64,000 nt of DNA from Prevotella sp. Its GTDB lineage: Bacteria > Bacteroidota > Bacteroidia > Bacteroidales > Bacteroidaceae. A program made the position numbers and the translations under genes. Below the pieces are notes generated by a model. The model did not search any database, had not been told where the DNA came from, and saw only the letters and a program-made list of their open reading frames with translations. Location: NCBI GenBank assembly GCA_016281815.1, contig JAEEJK010000096.1, forward strand, positions 26,951 through 90,950. Reading direction: 5' to 3'. Of the stretch, positions 36,569-44,463 are shown piece by piece (positions within the stretch are counted from its first letter, which is position 1; every line of letters starts with the position of its first letter).

Positions 36569-37513
36569 TTATATGTTGAATGATAAGTTCGCGATGATGG
36601 AAGAAGATGATACATGATATTTGCCATAACTGAGGTTGAGTTTGAATCTCTCGAGATTGACTCCTGCACCAAGAGACAGACCGGCGCCATGGCTGCTGCT
36701 CTCTTCGCCCGCCTTGATTTTCAGGTCGTTGGCACGGCGGAAGTTCAGACCGCCGCCGACCCATATCTGGTCGGAAAGGAATACCTCGGCTCCCACCGCA
36801 AAATGGTTGATGGGCTTGTAGTCCCAATGGGTCAGGTCGAGAAAAGTGACGGAAAGCCTGATAGGGGCTCCGGCCAACTGCTTGCTGATACCTGCCTGCA
36901 TCTCGAAGGGCAGTTTCTCGTACTCCTCGTCATAGGCTTTCAACTGTCCGCCCAGATTACGGGCCACCAACGAAAGTGAAAGACCATGGTCGGGGGAGTA
37001 ATAGTTGACACCCAGGTCCACACACATGGCTATCGAGTTGTAGTGGCCTATATACGACGTAATCCATTTGGCGGCAATGCCACCAACCAGATGGGAGGAC
37101 AGGTTGTAACTCAGATAGGCGCCCAGGGAGATGTCGTTGGCACTGAACTCTCCGGTCTGCACATTGTCGGCATTCATCTCCTTCATGGTGCCATAACCCA
37201 TATACTGTGCGCTGGCACCAATGCACAGACTGTCGCCGATAATCGTATTGAAGGTGGCGCTTGCCGTGTTCACACCCGACATGTAGTTCATGAAGTTGAG
37301 ACCCACAGTGCGTTCACTCACAGAAGAGAGAAGGGCTGGGTTGGAAAAGATCAGGGAAGCGTCGTCTTCGATAAGTGTAATATTGTCGCCTCCCAATGCG
37401 GCACCATGGGCGCTCACGGGAAGACGAAGGAAATTATAGGCGGTTTGGCTCTCCTGCGACATCAGCAACAATGGCAGGAAAGTGGCAAATAATACCAAAA
37501 AACCTTTTTTCAT
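36569..37513 (-). CDS. porQ: PorQ-like type IX secretion system component
   Basis: The chosen start ATG 37513 gives 314 residues with a signal peptide (MKKGFLVLFATFLPLLLMSQE); the longer frame to 38119 is unlikely because it overlaps the divergent TonB gene. The protein is a beta-barrel-like membrane protein with PorV/PorQ-family features (AYNFLRLPVSAHGAALGGDNITLIEDDASLIFSNPALL). PorQ belongs to the T9SS attachment complex that ligates cargo to the surface. Its presence explains the sorting tails on at least four proteins in the window. A -7-like box (TATCTTTG on the minus strand, 37536-37543) lies 23 bases upstream. Confidence 0.88.
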   Translation of the reverse strand: MKKGFLVLFATFLPLLLMSQESQTAYNFLRLPVSAHGAALGGDNITLIEDDASLIFSNPALLSSVSERTVGLNFMNYMSGVNTASATFNTIIGDSLCIGASAQYMGYGTMKEMNADNVQTGEFSANDISLGAYLSYNLSSHLVGGIAAKWITSYIGHYNSIAMCVDLGVNYYSPDHGLSLSLVARNLGGQLKAYDEEYEKLPFEMQAGISKQLAGAPIRLSVTFLDLTHWDYKPINHFAVGAEVFLSDQIWVGGGLNFRRANDLKIKAGEESSSHGAGLSLGAGVNLERFKLNLSYGKYHVSSSSIIANLSFNI

Positions 37514-37702
37514 CCTTTTTTCTTCAAATTTTCGACAAAGATACACCTTTTTTGAAATATCTGAGTTATTTTTGTATCTTGAAATGCATTCCAAGTGCAT
37601 GAACTCTTTATTATAACGGAGTTTTGGGGCGATTATTGAATCAAGACCCATTTTTTCGGATATGATTCTTGTCTGAAGGTGCTTGGGGGTGCATCCGTGG
37701 AT

Positions 37703-38407
37703 ATGGAGAAGAAAAAATCTGCCAGTGCCGACCTTGAGCGCATAAGGGGGTGGGCATTCCTCATCGGGGGCATAGTCGCTACGGCTTTGTTTGTCGTAGC
37801 GATGGAATTGTCGTTTTCTCAAAGTAACGGAGATTGGGACTCGGATTTTCTCGATGAGATAGCCGAGGATATGCAACTGATGCCGCCTATTGAGGAAAAT
37901 CTGCCCGAACCAGAGAAATTGGCTCCCGTGCAGAGCGATCAGGTGGTCGTCGTGCCCGAGATGAACAATGCGCTGGAAGAGAGTTCCGACGAGGCTGAGA
38001 AAAAGGAGGTCGTTCTTGAGACGGAGGCTCCTGACTTGGAGGAGGAGAAGGTGGAGGAACCTGTGGTAGAGGAAGAGGAAAAGATCAATGATGTCAAGAC
38101 GATGTCGGAGGTTGACCAACTACCACAGTTCCCTAATGGAATGTCGGCTCTCCTGAAATGGCTCACACAGAACCTGAAATATCCTGAGAGGGCAAAGACG
38201 GCTAAGGTCAGCGGAAAGGTGATGGTGGCTTTCATCGTCAATGCAGACGGCTCTGTCGAAGATGTGAGACTGATACAACGAACCAATATTGACCTTGACA
38301 ATGAGGCGCTGAGGGTGGTCAGGATGATGCCCAAATGGGAACCAGGGAAAAGTGGCGGAAAAACATGCCGGACCTTGGTTCACCTACCTATCGTGTTCAA
38401 GTTATAA
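37703..38407 (+). CDS. TonB-family protein
   Basis: ATG 37703 gives 234 residues. One membrane segment near the N-terminus (GWAFLIGGIVATALFVVAM), a Glu- and Pro-rich periplasmic spacer (about 60-145) and a C-terminal TonB domain (LPQFPNGMSALLKWLTQNLKYP, GKVMVAFIVNADGSVEDV, WEPGKSGGK). TonB proteins pass energy from ExbB/ExbD to outer-membrane transporters; ExbB/D are not in the window. It is divergent from porQ. Confidence 0.9.
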   Translation: MEKKKSASADLERIRGWAFLIGGIVATALFVVAMELSFSQSNGDWDSDFLDEIAEDMQLMPPIEENLPEPEKLAPVQSDQVVVVPEMNNALEESSDEAEKKEVVLETEAPDLEEEKVEEPVVEEEEKINDVKTMSEVDQLPQFPNGMSALLKWLTQNLKYPERAKTAKVSGKVMVAFIVNADGSVEDVRLIQRTNIDLDNEALRVVRMMPKWEPGKSGGKTCRTLVHLPIVFKL

Positions 38408-38447
38408 TTGATGCTTGCAGGTGAAATAAACAAAAATTACAATATAT

Positions 38448-39422
38448 ATGATGAATTCCAACGAAATCCTTCATTTGATCAATGAGTATCTCGACAGTAT
38501 ACCCTATGACAGAAAACCGGAGGGCCTTTATGAGCCCATCAAGTATGTGCTTTCTTTAGGAGGGAAGAGAATCAGGCCGACATTGATGTTGCTGGCATAC
38601 AACCTGTTCCGCGATGACCCAAAGACAATACTTCCTTCTGCATGCGCGTTGGAGACTTATCACAACTATACGCTGCTTCATGACGACTTGATGGACAATG
38701 CCGACCTCAGACGAGGACACATGACCGTCCACAAAAGATGGGATGCCAACACTGCCATCCTGTCTGGCGACTCCATGCTGGTGCTGGCCTTCCAGCAGAT
38801 GGCTCAGTGCAGGCACGACAAACTCAGTCAGATACTCGACTTGTTCACCCGTACGGCTCTCGAAATCGGGGAGGGACAGCAGTATGACATGGAGTTTGAG
38901 AGCAGGAATGATGTCACCGAGGATGAGTATATCGAGATGATACGCCTCAAGACGAGCGTATTGCTGGCATGCTCCACAAAGATGGGGGCAATCCTGGCGG
39001 ATGCTCCGGAGCAGGATGCCGAAAATCTCTATCGCTTCGGAGAGAAGGTGGGACTCGCCTTCCAACTTCAGGATGACTATCTGGATGTGTATGGCGACCC
39101 GAAGGTCTTCGGCAAGGCTATCGGCGGAGATATCGCCTGCAACAAAAAAACATATATGCTCATCAATGCCCTGGCCTTGGCTGACACAAAACAGAGAAAG
39201 GTGCTCACCGATTGGCTCGACATGCCTGCAGCCGACCCGCAGGAGAAAATTGCTGCCGTGACGGAAATCTATAATGAGATAGGTATCAACAGAATGGCTG
39301 AGAACAAAATCAGGGCCTTTTTCCAGGAGGGACTTCTGTTCCTTGAGAAAGTGAACGTGGAGGCTGACAGGAAACAGGAACTGCTGGCATACACGCGCGA
39401 GATGATGAAAAGAGAATACTGA
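38448..39422 (+). CDS. Polyprenyl (all-trans) diphosphate synthase
   Basis: The protein has 324 residues (start ATG 38448 or 38451). First aspartate-rich motif DDLMDNADLRRG at 79-90 and second QDDYLDVYGD near 209-217, with GGKRIRPTLMLL at 38-49. It condenses IPP units onto an allylic diphosphate; chain length cannot be set from sequence. It likely uses products of the ispH pathway. It is followed by an unknown gene. Confidence 0.93.
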   Translation: MMNSNEILHLINEYLDSIPYDRKPEGLYEPIKYVLSLGGKRIRPTLMLLAYNLFRDDPKTILPSACALETYHNYTLLHDDLMDNADLRRGHMTVHKRWDANTAILSGDSMLVLAFQQMAQCRHDKLSQILDLFTRTALEIGEGQQYDMEFESRNDVTEDEYIEMIRLKTSVLLACSTKMGAILADAPEQDAENLYRFGEKVGLAFQLQDDYLDVYGDPKVFGKAIGGDIACNKKTYMLINALALADTKQRKVLTDWLDMPAADPQEKIAAVTEIYNEIGINRMAENKIRAFFQEGLLFLEKVNVEADRKQELLAYTREMMKREY

Positions 39423-39440
39423 TTTCTATCCAAAAGTAGG

Positions 39441-40133
39441 GTGCCATATCGCAGGTTGCCAAAAACAGACGCTGCCAGGCTGAAAGCATTGGAGGCTTTG
39501 GCTGACAACAATGAGGTGTATGCTGTCAGCGGACATTTTATTGACCGAAAACTGATTGCTGAGGCACAGCGTCTTTATGCCCAACTGAGCGACGCATCGG
39601 CTGAATACAAAATGTCCATGCGCACACAGGTGAGGTATTCCAAACGCATCACCCCGCTGCAGCACAATGCCATGACTTATCTCAGTCATTTCCTGCAGGT
39701 GCTGTTCCTGGCTGTGGAAAGGGGGGAAATCCAAGAAAGCGAACTCATGGGATATGGCCTTGAAGCCAATCAACACACTGTGCCATATCTCAAAACGTCA
39801 GATGCGGTGATGGAATGGGCGCCCAAAATCATCAATGGGGAAAAGGAACGCCTCAAAAAGGGGGGCAAGCCTATCCTCTCGCCTCCCATTGGGGCAGTAA
39901 TCACTCATTTTGACGTGTTCAGAGGCATGTATGACGCGCAGAAACGCTACCAGACACGGACACAGAAGGCGCTTGCGGATATCGCCAAGATGAGACCGGA
40001 GGTGGATGACCTGATCCTGAGACTGTGGGATGTGATAGAGGCGCATTTTGGTGATGAGCCATTGGAGAGACGCTGTGAGTTGTGCCGGAAATTCGGTATT
40101 GTTTATTACTATAGGCGAAACGAAAAAAGATGA
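39441..40133 (+). CDS. Conserved protein of unknown function (GTG start)
   Basis: The open frame begins at a GTG (39441), giving 230 residues. The first residues (PYRRLPKTDAARLKALEA) form an amphipathic helix; the rest is mostly helical (QHNAMTYLSHFLQVLFLAV, KSERLKK-like basic segment GEKERLKKGGKPILSPPIG, then YQTRTQKALADIAKMRPEV). The end contains ERRCELCRKFGIVYYYRRN, a Cys pair without further metal-like motif. No signal peptide. I do not recognise the family; it lies between polyprenyl synthase and TatD. Confidence 0.7.
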   Translation: MPYRRLPKTDAARLKALEALADNNEVYAVSGHFIDRKLIAEAQRLYAQLSDASAEYKMSMRTQVRYSKRITPLQHNAMTYLSHFLQVLFLAVERGEIQESELMGYGLEANQHTVPYLKTSDAVMEWAPKIINGEKERLKKGGKPILSPPIGAVITHFDVFRGMYDAQKRYQTRTQKALADIAKMRPEVDDLILRLWDVIEAHFGDEPLERRCELCRKFGIVYYYRRNEKR

Positions 40134-40137
40134 CGGT

Positions 40138-40911
40138 ATGAATTTTATAGACACTCATATACATATCGACGGAGAGGAGTTCGACGAGGACAGGGCGGAG
40201 GTGATTGCAAGAGCAAGAAGTGCCGGCGCCTCTGCTATCATGGTGCCTGCTGTGGATGAGAAGTCGGTGCAGAAGATCCTTTCGGTCTGTCATGAGTTTC
40301 CCGGATATGCTTTTCCCATGATAGGCCTTCATCCCGAGGAGGTGCGCAATGATTATGATCAGGTGCTCGACAGGATGGAGATGCTGATGAGTGATGAATT
40401 TGTCGCCATCGGTGAGGTGGGACTGGATTTCTATTGGAGCAGGGAGTTCGAAAAAGAGCAAATGGAGGCTTTCGAGCGACAGGTGCAGTGGGCATGCCGG
40501 ACTCAACTGCCACTGATGATTCACTGCAGGAAAGCGCAGAATGAGATGGTGGCGATACTGCGGCGTTACAGAGATTCTCTTCCCGGAGGTGTGTTCCATT
40601 GTTTTACGGGAAATATCCTGGAGGCAAGGCAATTGCTTGATTTTGGCAATTTCGTCCTTGGTATCGGGGGGGTGCTCACATTTAAGAAAAGCCATCTGCC
40701 AGAAGTGGTGGCTGATATTCCCATCAACCGCATCGTATTGGAGACGGATGCCCCATACATGGCTCCGGTGCCCATGAGGGGAAAGCGCAATGAGAGTGCG
40801 TTCATTCCATACATGGTCGAAAAGTTGGCTCTGTGTTATGGCATAACGCCCGAGGAGGTGGCTGAGGCAACCACTGTTAATGCAAAAAGGATCTTTGCCT
40901 GTCTGCGATGA
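40138..40911 (+). CDS. TatD family metal-dependent hydrolase
   Basis: ATG 40138 gives 257 residues; the longer frame from 40048 overlaps the previous gene. The TatD metal-binding set is present: DTHIHID, GEVGLDFYW, LMIHCRK, VFHCFTG and LETDAPYMAPVP. TatD proteins are divalent-metal nucleases. The stop overlaps the next start by four bases (ATGA). Confidence 0.93.
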   Translation: MNFIDTHIHIDGEEFDEDRAEVIARARSAGASAIMVPAVDEKSVQKILSVCHEFPGYAFPMIGLHPEEVRNDYDQVLDRMEMLMSDEFVAIGEVGLDFYWSREFEKEQMEAFERQVQWACRTQLPLMIHCRKAQNEMVAILRRYRDSLPGGVFHCFTGNILEARQLLDFGNFVLGIGGVLTFKKSHLPEVVADIPINRIVLETDAPYMAPVPMRGKRNESAFIPYMVEKLALCYGITPEEVAEATTVNAKRIFACLR

Positions 40912-42158
40912 GACGAGGACTCGCTTTGCTGGGTGTCATGTTGACCTTTTGCCAGTATGGTGATGCTCAGCAAACGGATACGCTGGCTCATTGGGGGGCA
41001 TCGGTGGGTGTTCACCCGGGCCGTGTACTTGTCGTTGATGAATATCAGAAAAAATGGCAGAAAGGGCGCAATGCTGTTTCCTTCGATGCGGTGATGACGC
41101 ATTTCGCTCTTCCCGCTGACAGCGATGCCTATGCTGCAGATTACGGCTATCCTTCCATTGGGGTGGGGGTGAAAATGGCTCTCAATCATGGGGTGACCAT
41201 GCACAAGACGGCTTCTCCTGATTGGAGAATGGCAGAGGAGGCTGACTATGATTCACGCATGGGCAATTCCATTGCTCTGTATGGTTCTTTTGCAAGACCT
41301 TTGGTCAGAAAAAAGAAATGGGAGGTCGACTATACACTCTCTACGGGTATCGGATACAGCCCTTCCGCATACCACCCGCAGCATTCTGTTGACAATGAGT
41401 TGATTGGCTCGCACTGGCTCGTCTATTTCGGGGCTGGGACGCATTTGCTTTACAGGGTGGCTCCTGACTGGGGGGTAAGATTAGGCTTGGATTTCTGGCA
41501 CATGAGCAATGGGGCGCTCAGCCGTCCCAATAAAGGGGTAAATATCTTTGGGCCTTCGGCATCTTTGGTGTATTGCCCTTATTACAAACATGTGGTTCAT
41601 ACAGGGGAAGCCAGGTATCAGTCAAGGTTCTCACCGTTCCTTTTCCTTGATTTTTCATTGGGAGTGGGGGCAAAGTCTCTCAACGAGGAATGGTTGGAAA
41701 CGCAGTTCAATACACCTAAGGGACATCCCGACTACCGAACGGCAGATTTCAAGTTGTATATGGCATATTCATTTCAGGCCAATCTGATGTATCGCTATGC
41801 CCGCAGATGGGCTTCCGGCATGGGCGTAGATGTTTTTTATGGTTCCTATGCAGACAGGGTGAGGGAGATTGATGAGAAACACCTGTATGATGTGAGGCAT
41901 AGCCCATGGTCGCTGGGATTGGCATTGAAGCATCGGGCCTATTATCATCGGTTTGCTTTGTCGTTGTCTGTGGGCTATTATCTTTTCCGTGAGATGGGGC
42001 AGAATGCAGGTCTCATCGAAAAACCCTACTACGAGCGCATCGGACTGCATTATACGCTGCCTGCCTTAGGCATCACAGTCGGAACTGATTTCAAGGCTCA
42101 CCTCACCAAGGCTGACTTGGTGGAAATCTCTGTGGCAAAGACAATAAAACTGCATTGA
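40908..42158 (+). CDS. PagL-like acyloxyacyl hydrolase / outer-membrane lipid A deacylase
   Basis: The protein has 416 residues with a signal peptide (MRRGLALLGVMLTFCQYGDAQ) and beta-barrel-like alternation ending in aromatic-rich strands. The motif WHMSNGALSRPNKGVN matches the H-x-S-N active site of PagL-type lipid A 3-O-deacylases, which sits in the outer membrane. It is longer than classical PagL, with extra N-terminal and loop material. Substrate is inferred to be lipid A or a related lipid. Overlaps TatD by four bases. Confidence 0.75.
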   Translation: MRRGLALLGVMLTFCQYGDAQQTDTLAHWGASVGVHPGRVLVVDEYQKKWQKGRNAVSFDAVMTHFALPADSDAYAADYGYPSIGVGVKMALNHGVTMHKTASPDWRMAEEADYDSRMGNSIALYGSFARPLVRKKKWEVDYTLSTGIGYSPSAYHPQHSVDNELIGSHWLVYFGAGTHLLYRVAPDWGVRLGLDFWHMSNGALSRPNKGVNIFGPSASLVYCPYYKHVVHTGEARYQSRFSPFLFLDFSLGVGAKSLNEEWLETQFNTPKGHPDYRTADFKLYMAYSFQANLMYRYARRWASGMGVDVFYGSYADRVREIDEKHLYDVRHSPWSLGLALKHRAYYHRFALSLSVGYYLFREMGQNAGLIEKPYYERIGLHYTLPALGITVGTDFKAHLTKADLVEISVAKTIKLH

Positions 42159-42192
42159 ATTGTTGGCGATGCTCAAAAAGCATTTCTCTTTC

Positions 42193-42223
42193 TTTCATTT
42201 TTGCCCAAAAAGCATTATATTTG
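42193..42223 (+). promoter_or_regulatory. Candidate Bacteroidota promoter (TTTC-N19-TATATTTG)
   Basis: A good -7 TATATTTG at 42216-42223 and a weak -33 TTTC at 42193-42196, about 83 bases before the BKACE gene. The -33 differs at one base from the consensus. Confidence 0.45.
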
Positions 42224-42305
42224 CAAGGATAAAGCATGTCGCTAAGGTTTACTGCTACTTGCTGCTGGTCCATGCACTTGATCATTACATTTCGTCAATC
42301 ACTAT

Positions 42306-43154
42306 ATGAGAAAAATTATCATTACTGTGGCACCTGTCTGTCACGTGGGGAAGGAAATCCCTCAAGGTGTGAAAAATCCGCTTACGCCGGAAGAAATAGC
42401 CGAGGACACTATCCGCTGCTATGAGGCGGGTGCCTGTGAGGTGCATCTGCATACCCGTGACCTGAAAGGCGAGCAGACTTTCGAACTGGATGTCTTCAGC
42501 GATACCATACGGCGCATCAGGGAGAAGTCTGATATGATCATTCAGGGGTCCACGGGAGGCTTGTCCTCACTCACATTGGCTGAGAGGTGCGTTTGCCTCA
42601 ATGTCCCTGAGGTGGAAGTGGCTTCCCTGAATATGGGGTCGGTCAACTTCGGTGAGACCGTGTATATCAATACGTTGCCTGATATCCGTTATTGGGCGGC
42701 AAGGATGAAGGAGACGGGTGTCGTTCCGGAAATGGAATTGTTCGACCTCAGCATGGTGGAGACCTGCACCAAACTGGCTGATGAGGGCGTGCTGCGGCGA
42801 CCTCTTCATTACAATTTCTGCGTGGGGCGCGGCACGTCAAGCAACCTTTCGGCTACAGGGCGCAACCTTTGTTTGCTCAATGCCTTGTGTGAGCAAGACA
42901 GTTCATGGGGTATTACTCATGACCAGATGGAGGATTTCTCCATCCTGGCATGTGCCATTGGCATGGGGGCTTCCGCGGTGCGGATAGGCTTTGAGGACAG
43001 TTTCTACTATGCTCCGGGCAAAAGGGCTTCCACCAATGCAGAGTTGGTGGAGCGTCTGGTCACGCTGATCCGTGCCATGGGATGTGAGCCGGCCACACCC
43101 GAGGAGGCCAGACAGATGCAGGGCATCCCGTCACTCAAACCGTCACGTCTATGA
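42306..43154 (+). CDS. BKACE family beta-keto acid cleavage enzyme
   Basis: The protein has 282 residues. TIM-barrel of the BKACE (DUF849) family, with the metal-binding pair EVHLHTRD, a catalytic-type STGG segment (IIQGSTGGLSS), EVASLNMGSVNF and the C-terminal ASAVRIGFEDSFYY. These Zn enzymes cleave 3-keto acids with acetyl-CoA; specificity varies widely. The stop overlaps the following kinase start by four bases, so the two enzymes should act in one pathway. Confidence 0.88.
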   Translation: MRKIIITVAPVCHVGKEIPQGVKNPLTPEEIAEDTIRCYEAGACEVHLHTRDLKGEQTFELDVFSDTIRRIREKSDMIIQGSTGGLSSLTLAERCVCLNVPEVEVASLNMGSVNFGETVYINTLPDIRYWAARMKETGVVPEMELFDLSMVETCTKLADEGVLRRPLHYNFCVGRGTSSNLSATGRNLCLLNALCEQDSSWGITHDQMEDFSILACAIGMGASAVRIGFEDSFYYAPGKRASTNAELVERLVTLIRAMGCEPATPEEARQMQGIPSLKPSRL

Positions 43155-44368
43155 TACGCGACGGGAGAACAAGGATGGTCGTCCTGGATGATGACCCTAC
43201 TGGCATCCAGACGGTTCATGGTTGCCGGCTGCTTACTGCATGGAATGTGCAGGAAGTGAGGGCGGCACTCGCTGATGATGTGCCGTTTTTCTATATGCTG
43301 ACCAATACACGCGCCATGACCCGTGAGGAGGCAAGCCAAGTCATTGAGGATGCGATGAGCGCGGTCATTGAGGCCAACAGCAAATATGGATGGAAACTGA
43401 TTTTCGTCAGTCGCAGTGACTCTTGCTTGCGGGGACATTTTCCTCTGGAGACGGATGTCATGCAGCGTGTGTTGGGCAAGCATGGTATCCCGGTATGGCA
43501 TCCCGTTCCTTTCGCTCCTGCTTTCATCGAGGCGGGACGGGTCACTGTGGAGGGCGCTCATTATATGCGTGAGGACGGTCTATTGGTGCCGCTCTCGCAG
43601 ACTGAATTTGCCAACGACAACGTGTTCGGATATTCTACGTCTGTTCTCAGCGATTATATCCGGGAAAAAGGGGCCAATCCGGCCGATTATGAGATTGTGG
43701 ATGCGGAGACCTATGGGCAGTTGTATGCGTTTGCCGACCGGCTTCTGACTCAGACTGCCTCGTTCGATGGGGCGGTGGTCATACGGTGCTCCTCGTCCTT
43801 GCCAAAGGCCATCAGTGGCATCAAAGACCAGCCTTTGTTGGGAAGGGAAATCATAAGAAACCCAAATGGGGTGGGGTGCTTTGTGGTTGGGTCGCACGTG
43901 CACAAAACAACGCGCCAACTCCAGAACCTCTTGTTGGCTGAGAATACGAAGGGCATAGAAATAGATGTCCGGCGTATTTTGGAGGGAGATGGACTGTTGA
44001 AACAGGAGATTCTTGCCCGGATAGGAGAAACCGCAGCAAGTCTGCTCACTCCGGTCATCTATACTTCCCGTCAGGAGATGAGAGTGGATGATGCCGACCG
44101 GCGGCAGTTGATGGGACAGGCGATTTCTGATTTCTTGGTGGAACTTGTGGAAAGTTTGCCTTTCCTACCTTCATATCTTGTCGCAAAGGGAGGAATCACT
44201 TCCCATGACATTCTCACCAAGGGATTACACGTCCGAACCGCCACGGTGTTGGGCCAGGTGATTGCCAACGTGCCCTGTCTGATGACAGAGCAATTCCCAT
44301 ACATCATTTTCCCAGGAAATGTGGGTGATGACGACTCTCTCAGAGAGGTCTATGAGAAACTGAGATAG
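43151..44368 (+). CDS. DUF1537 four-carbon acid sugar kinase family protein
   Basis: The protein has 405 residues. It has both DUF1537 halves: an N-terminal substrate domain (LDDDPTGIQTVHG, FYMLTNTRAMTREEA, RSDSCLRGHF) and a C-terminal nucleotide-binding half (GGITSHDILTKG, IIFPGNVGDDDSL). Known members phosphorylate threonate, erythronate and similar four-carbon acids. It is translationally coupled to a BKACE gene rather than to the usual aldolase or PdxA2 partners. Confidence 0.85.
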   Translation: MIRDGRTRMVVLDDDPTGIQTVHGCRLLTAWNVQEVRAALADDVPFFYMLTNTRAMTREEASQVIEDAMSAVIEANSKYGWKLIFVSRSDSCLRGHFPLETDVMQRVLGKHGIPVWHPVPFAPAFIEAGRVTVEGAHYMREDGLLVPLSQTEFANDNVFGYSTSVLSDYIREKGANPADYEIVDAETYGQLYAFADRLLTQTASFDGAVVIRCSSSLPKAISGIKDQPLLGREIIRNPNGVGCFVVGSHVHKTTRQLQNLLLAENTKGIEIDVRRILEGDGLLKQEILARIGETAASLLTPVIYTSRQEMRVDDADRRQLMGQAISDFLVELVESLPFLPSYLVAKGGITSHDILTKGLHVRTATVLGQVIANVPCLMTEQFPYIIFPGNVGDDDSLREVYEKLR

Positions 44369-44407
44369 GCCGATTCATAGCAGGTTTGTAGGCTTCGGAT
44401 GAAAACA

Positions 44408-44444
44408 GCAATCCCCTCCTTGTACGTCACTTGGAGGGGATTGC
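44408..44444. terminator. Hairpin terminator between convergent genes
   Basis: A perfect 12-bp stem (44408-44419 GCAATCCCCTCC with 44433-44444) and a 13-base loop lies between the kinase stop (44368) and the pectate lyase stop (44464). A TGTTTTC tract follows on the minus strand; the plus strand tail is less T-rich. Confidence 0.75.
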
Positions 44445-44463
44445 CTTCTTCAGATAGGTTATT

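Noticed and set aside
37514..38119. Long N-terminal extension of the PorQ frame
   Set aside because: It runs across the promoter region and the TonB gene on the other strand; the signal peptide starts at 37513.
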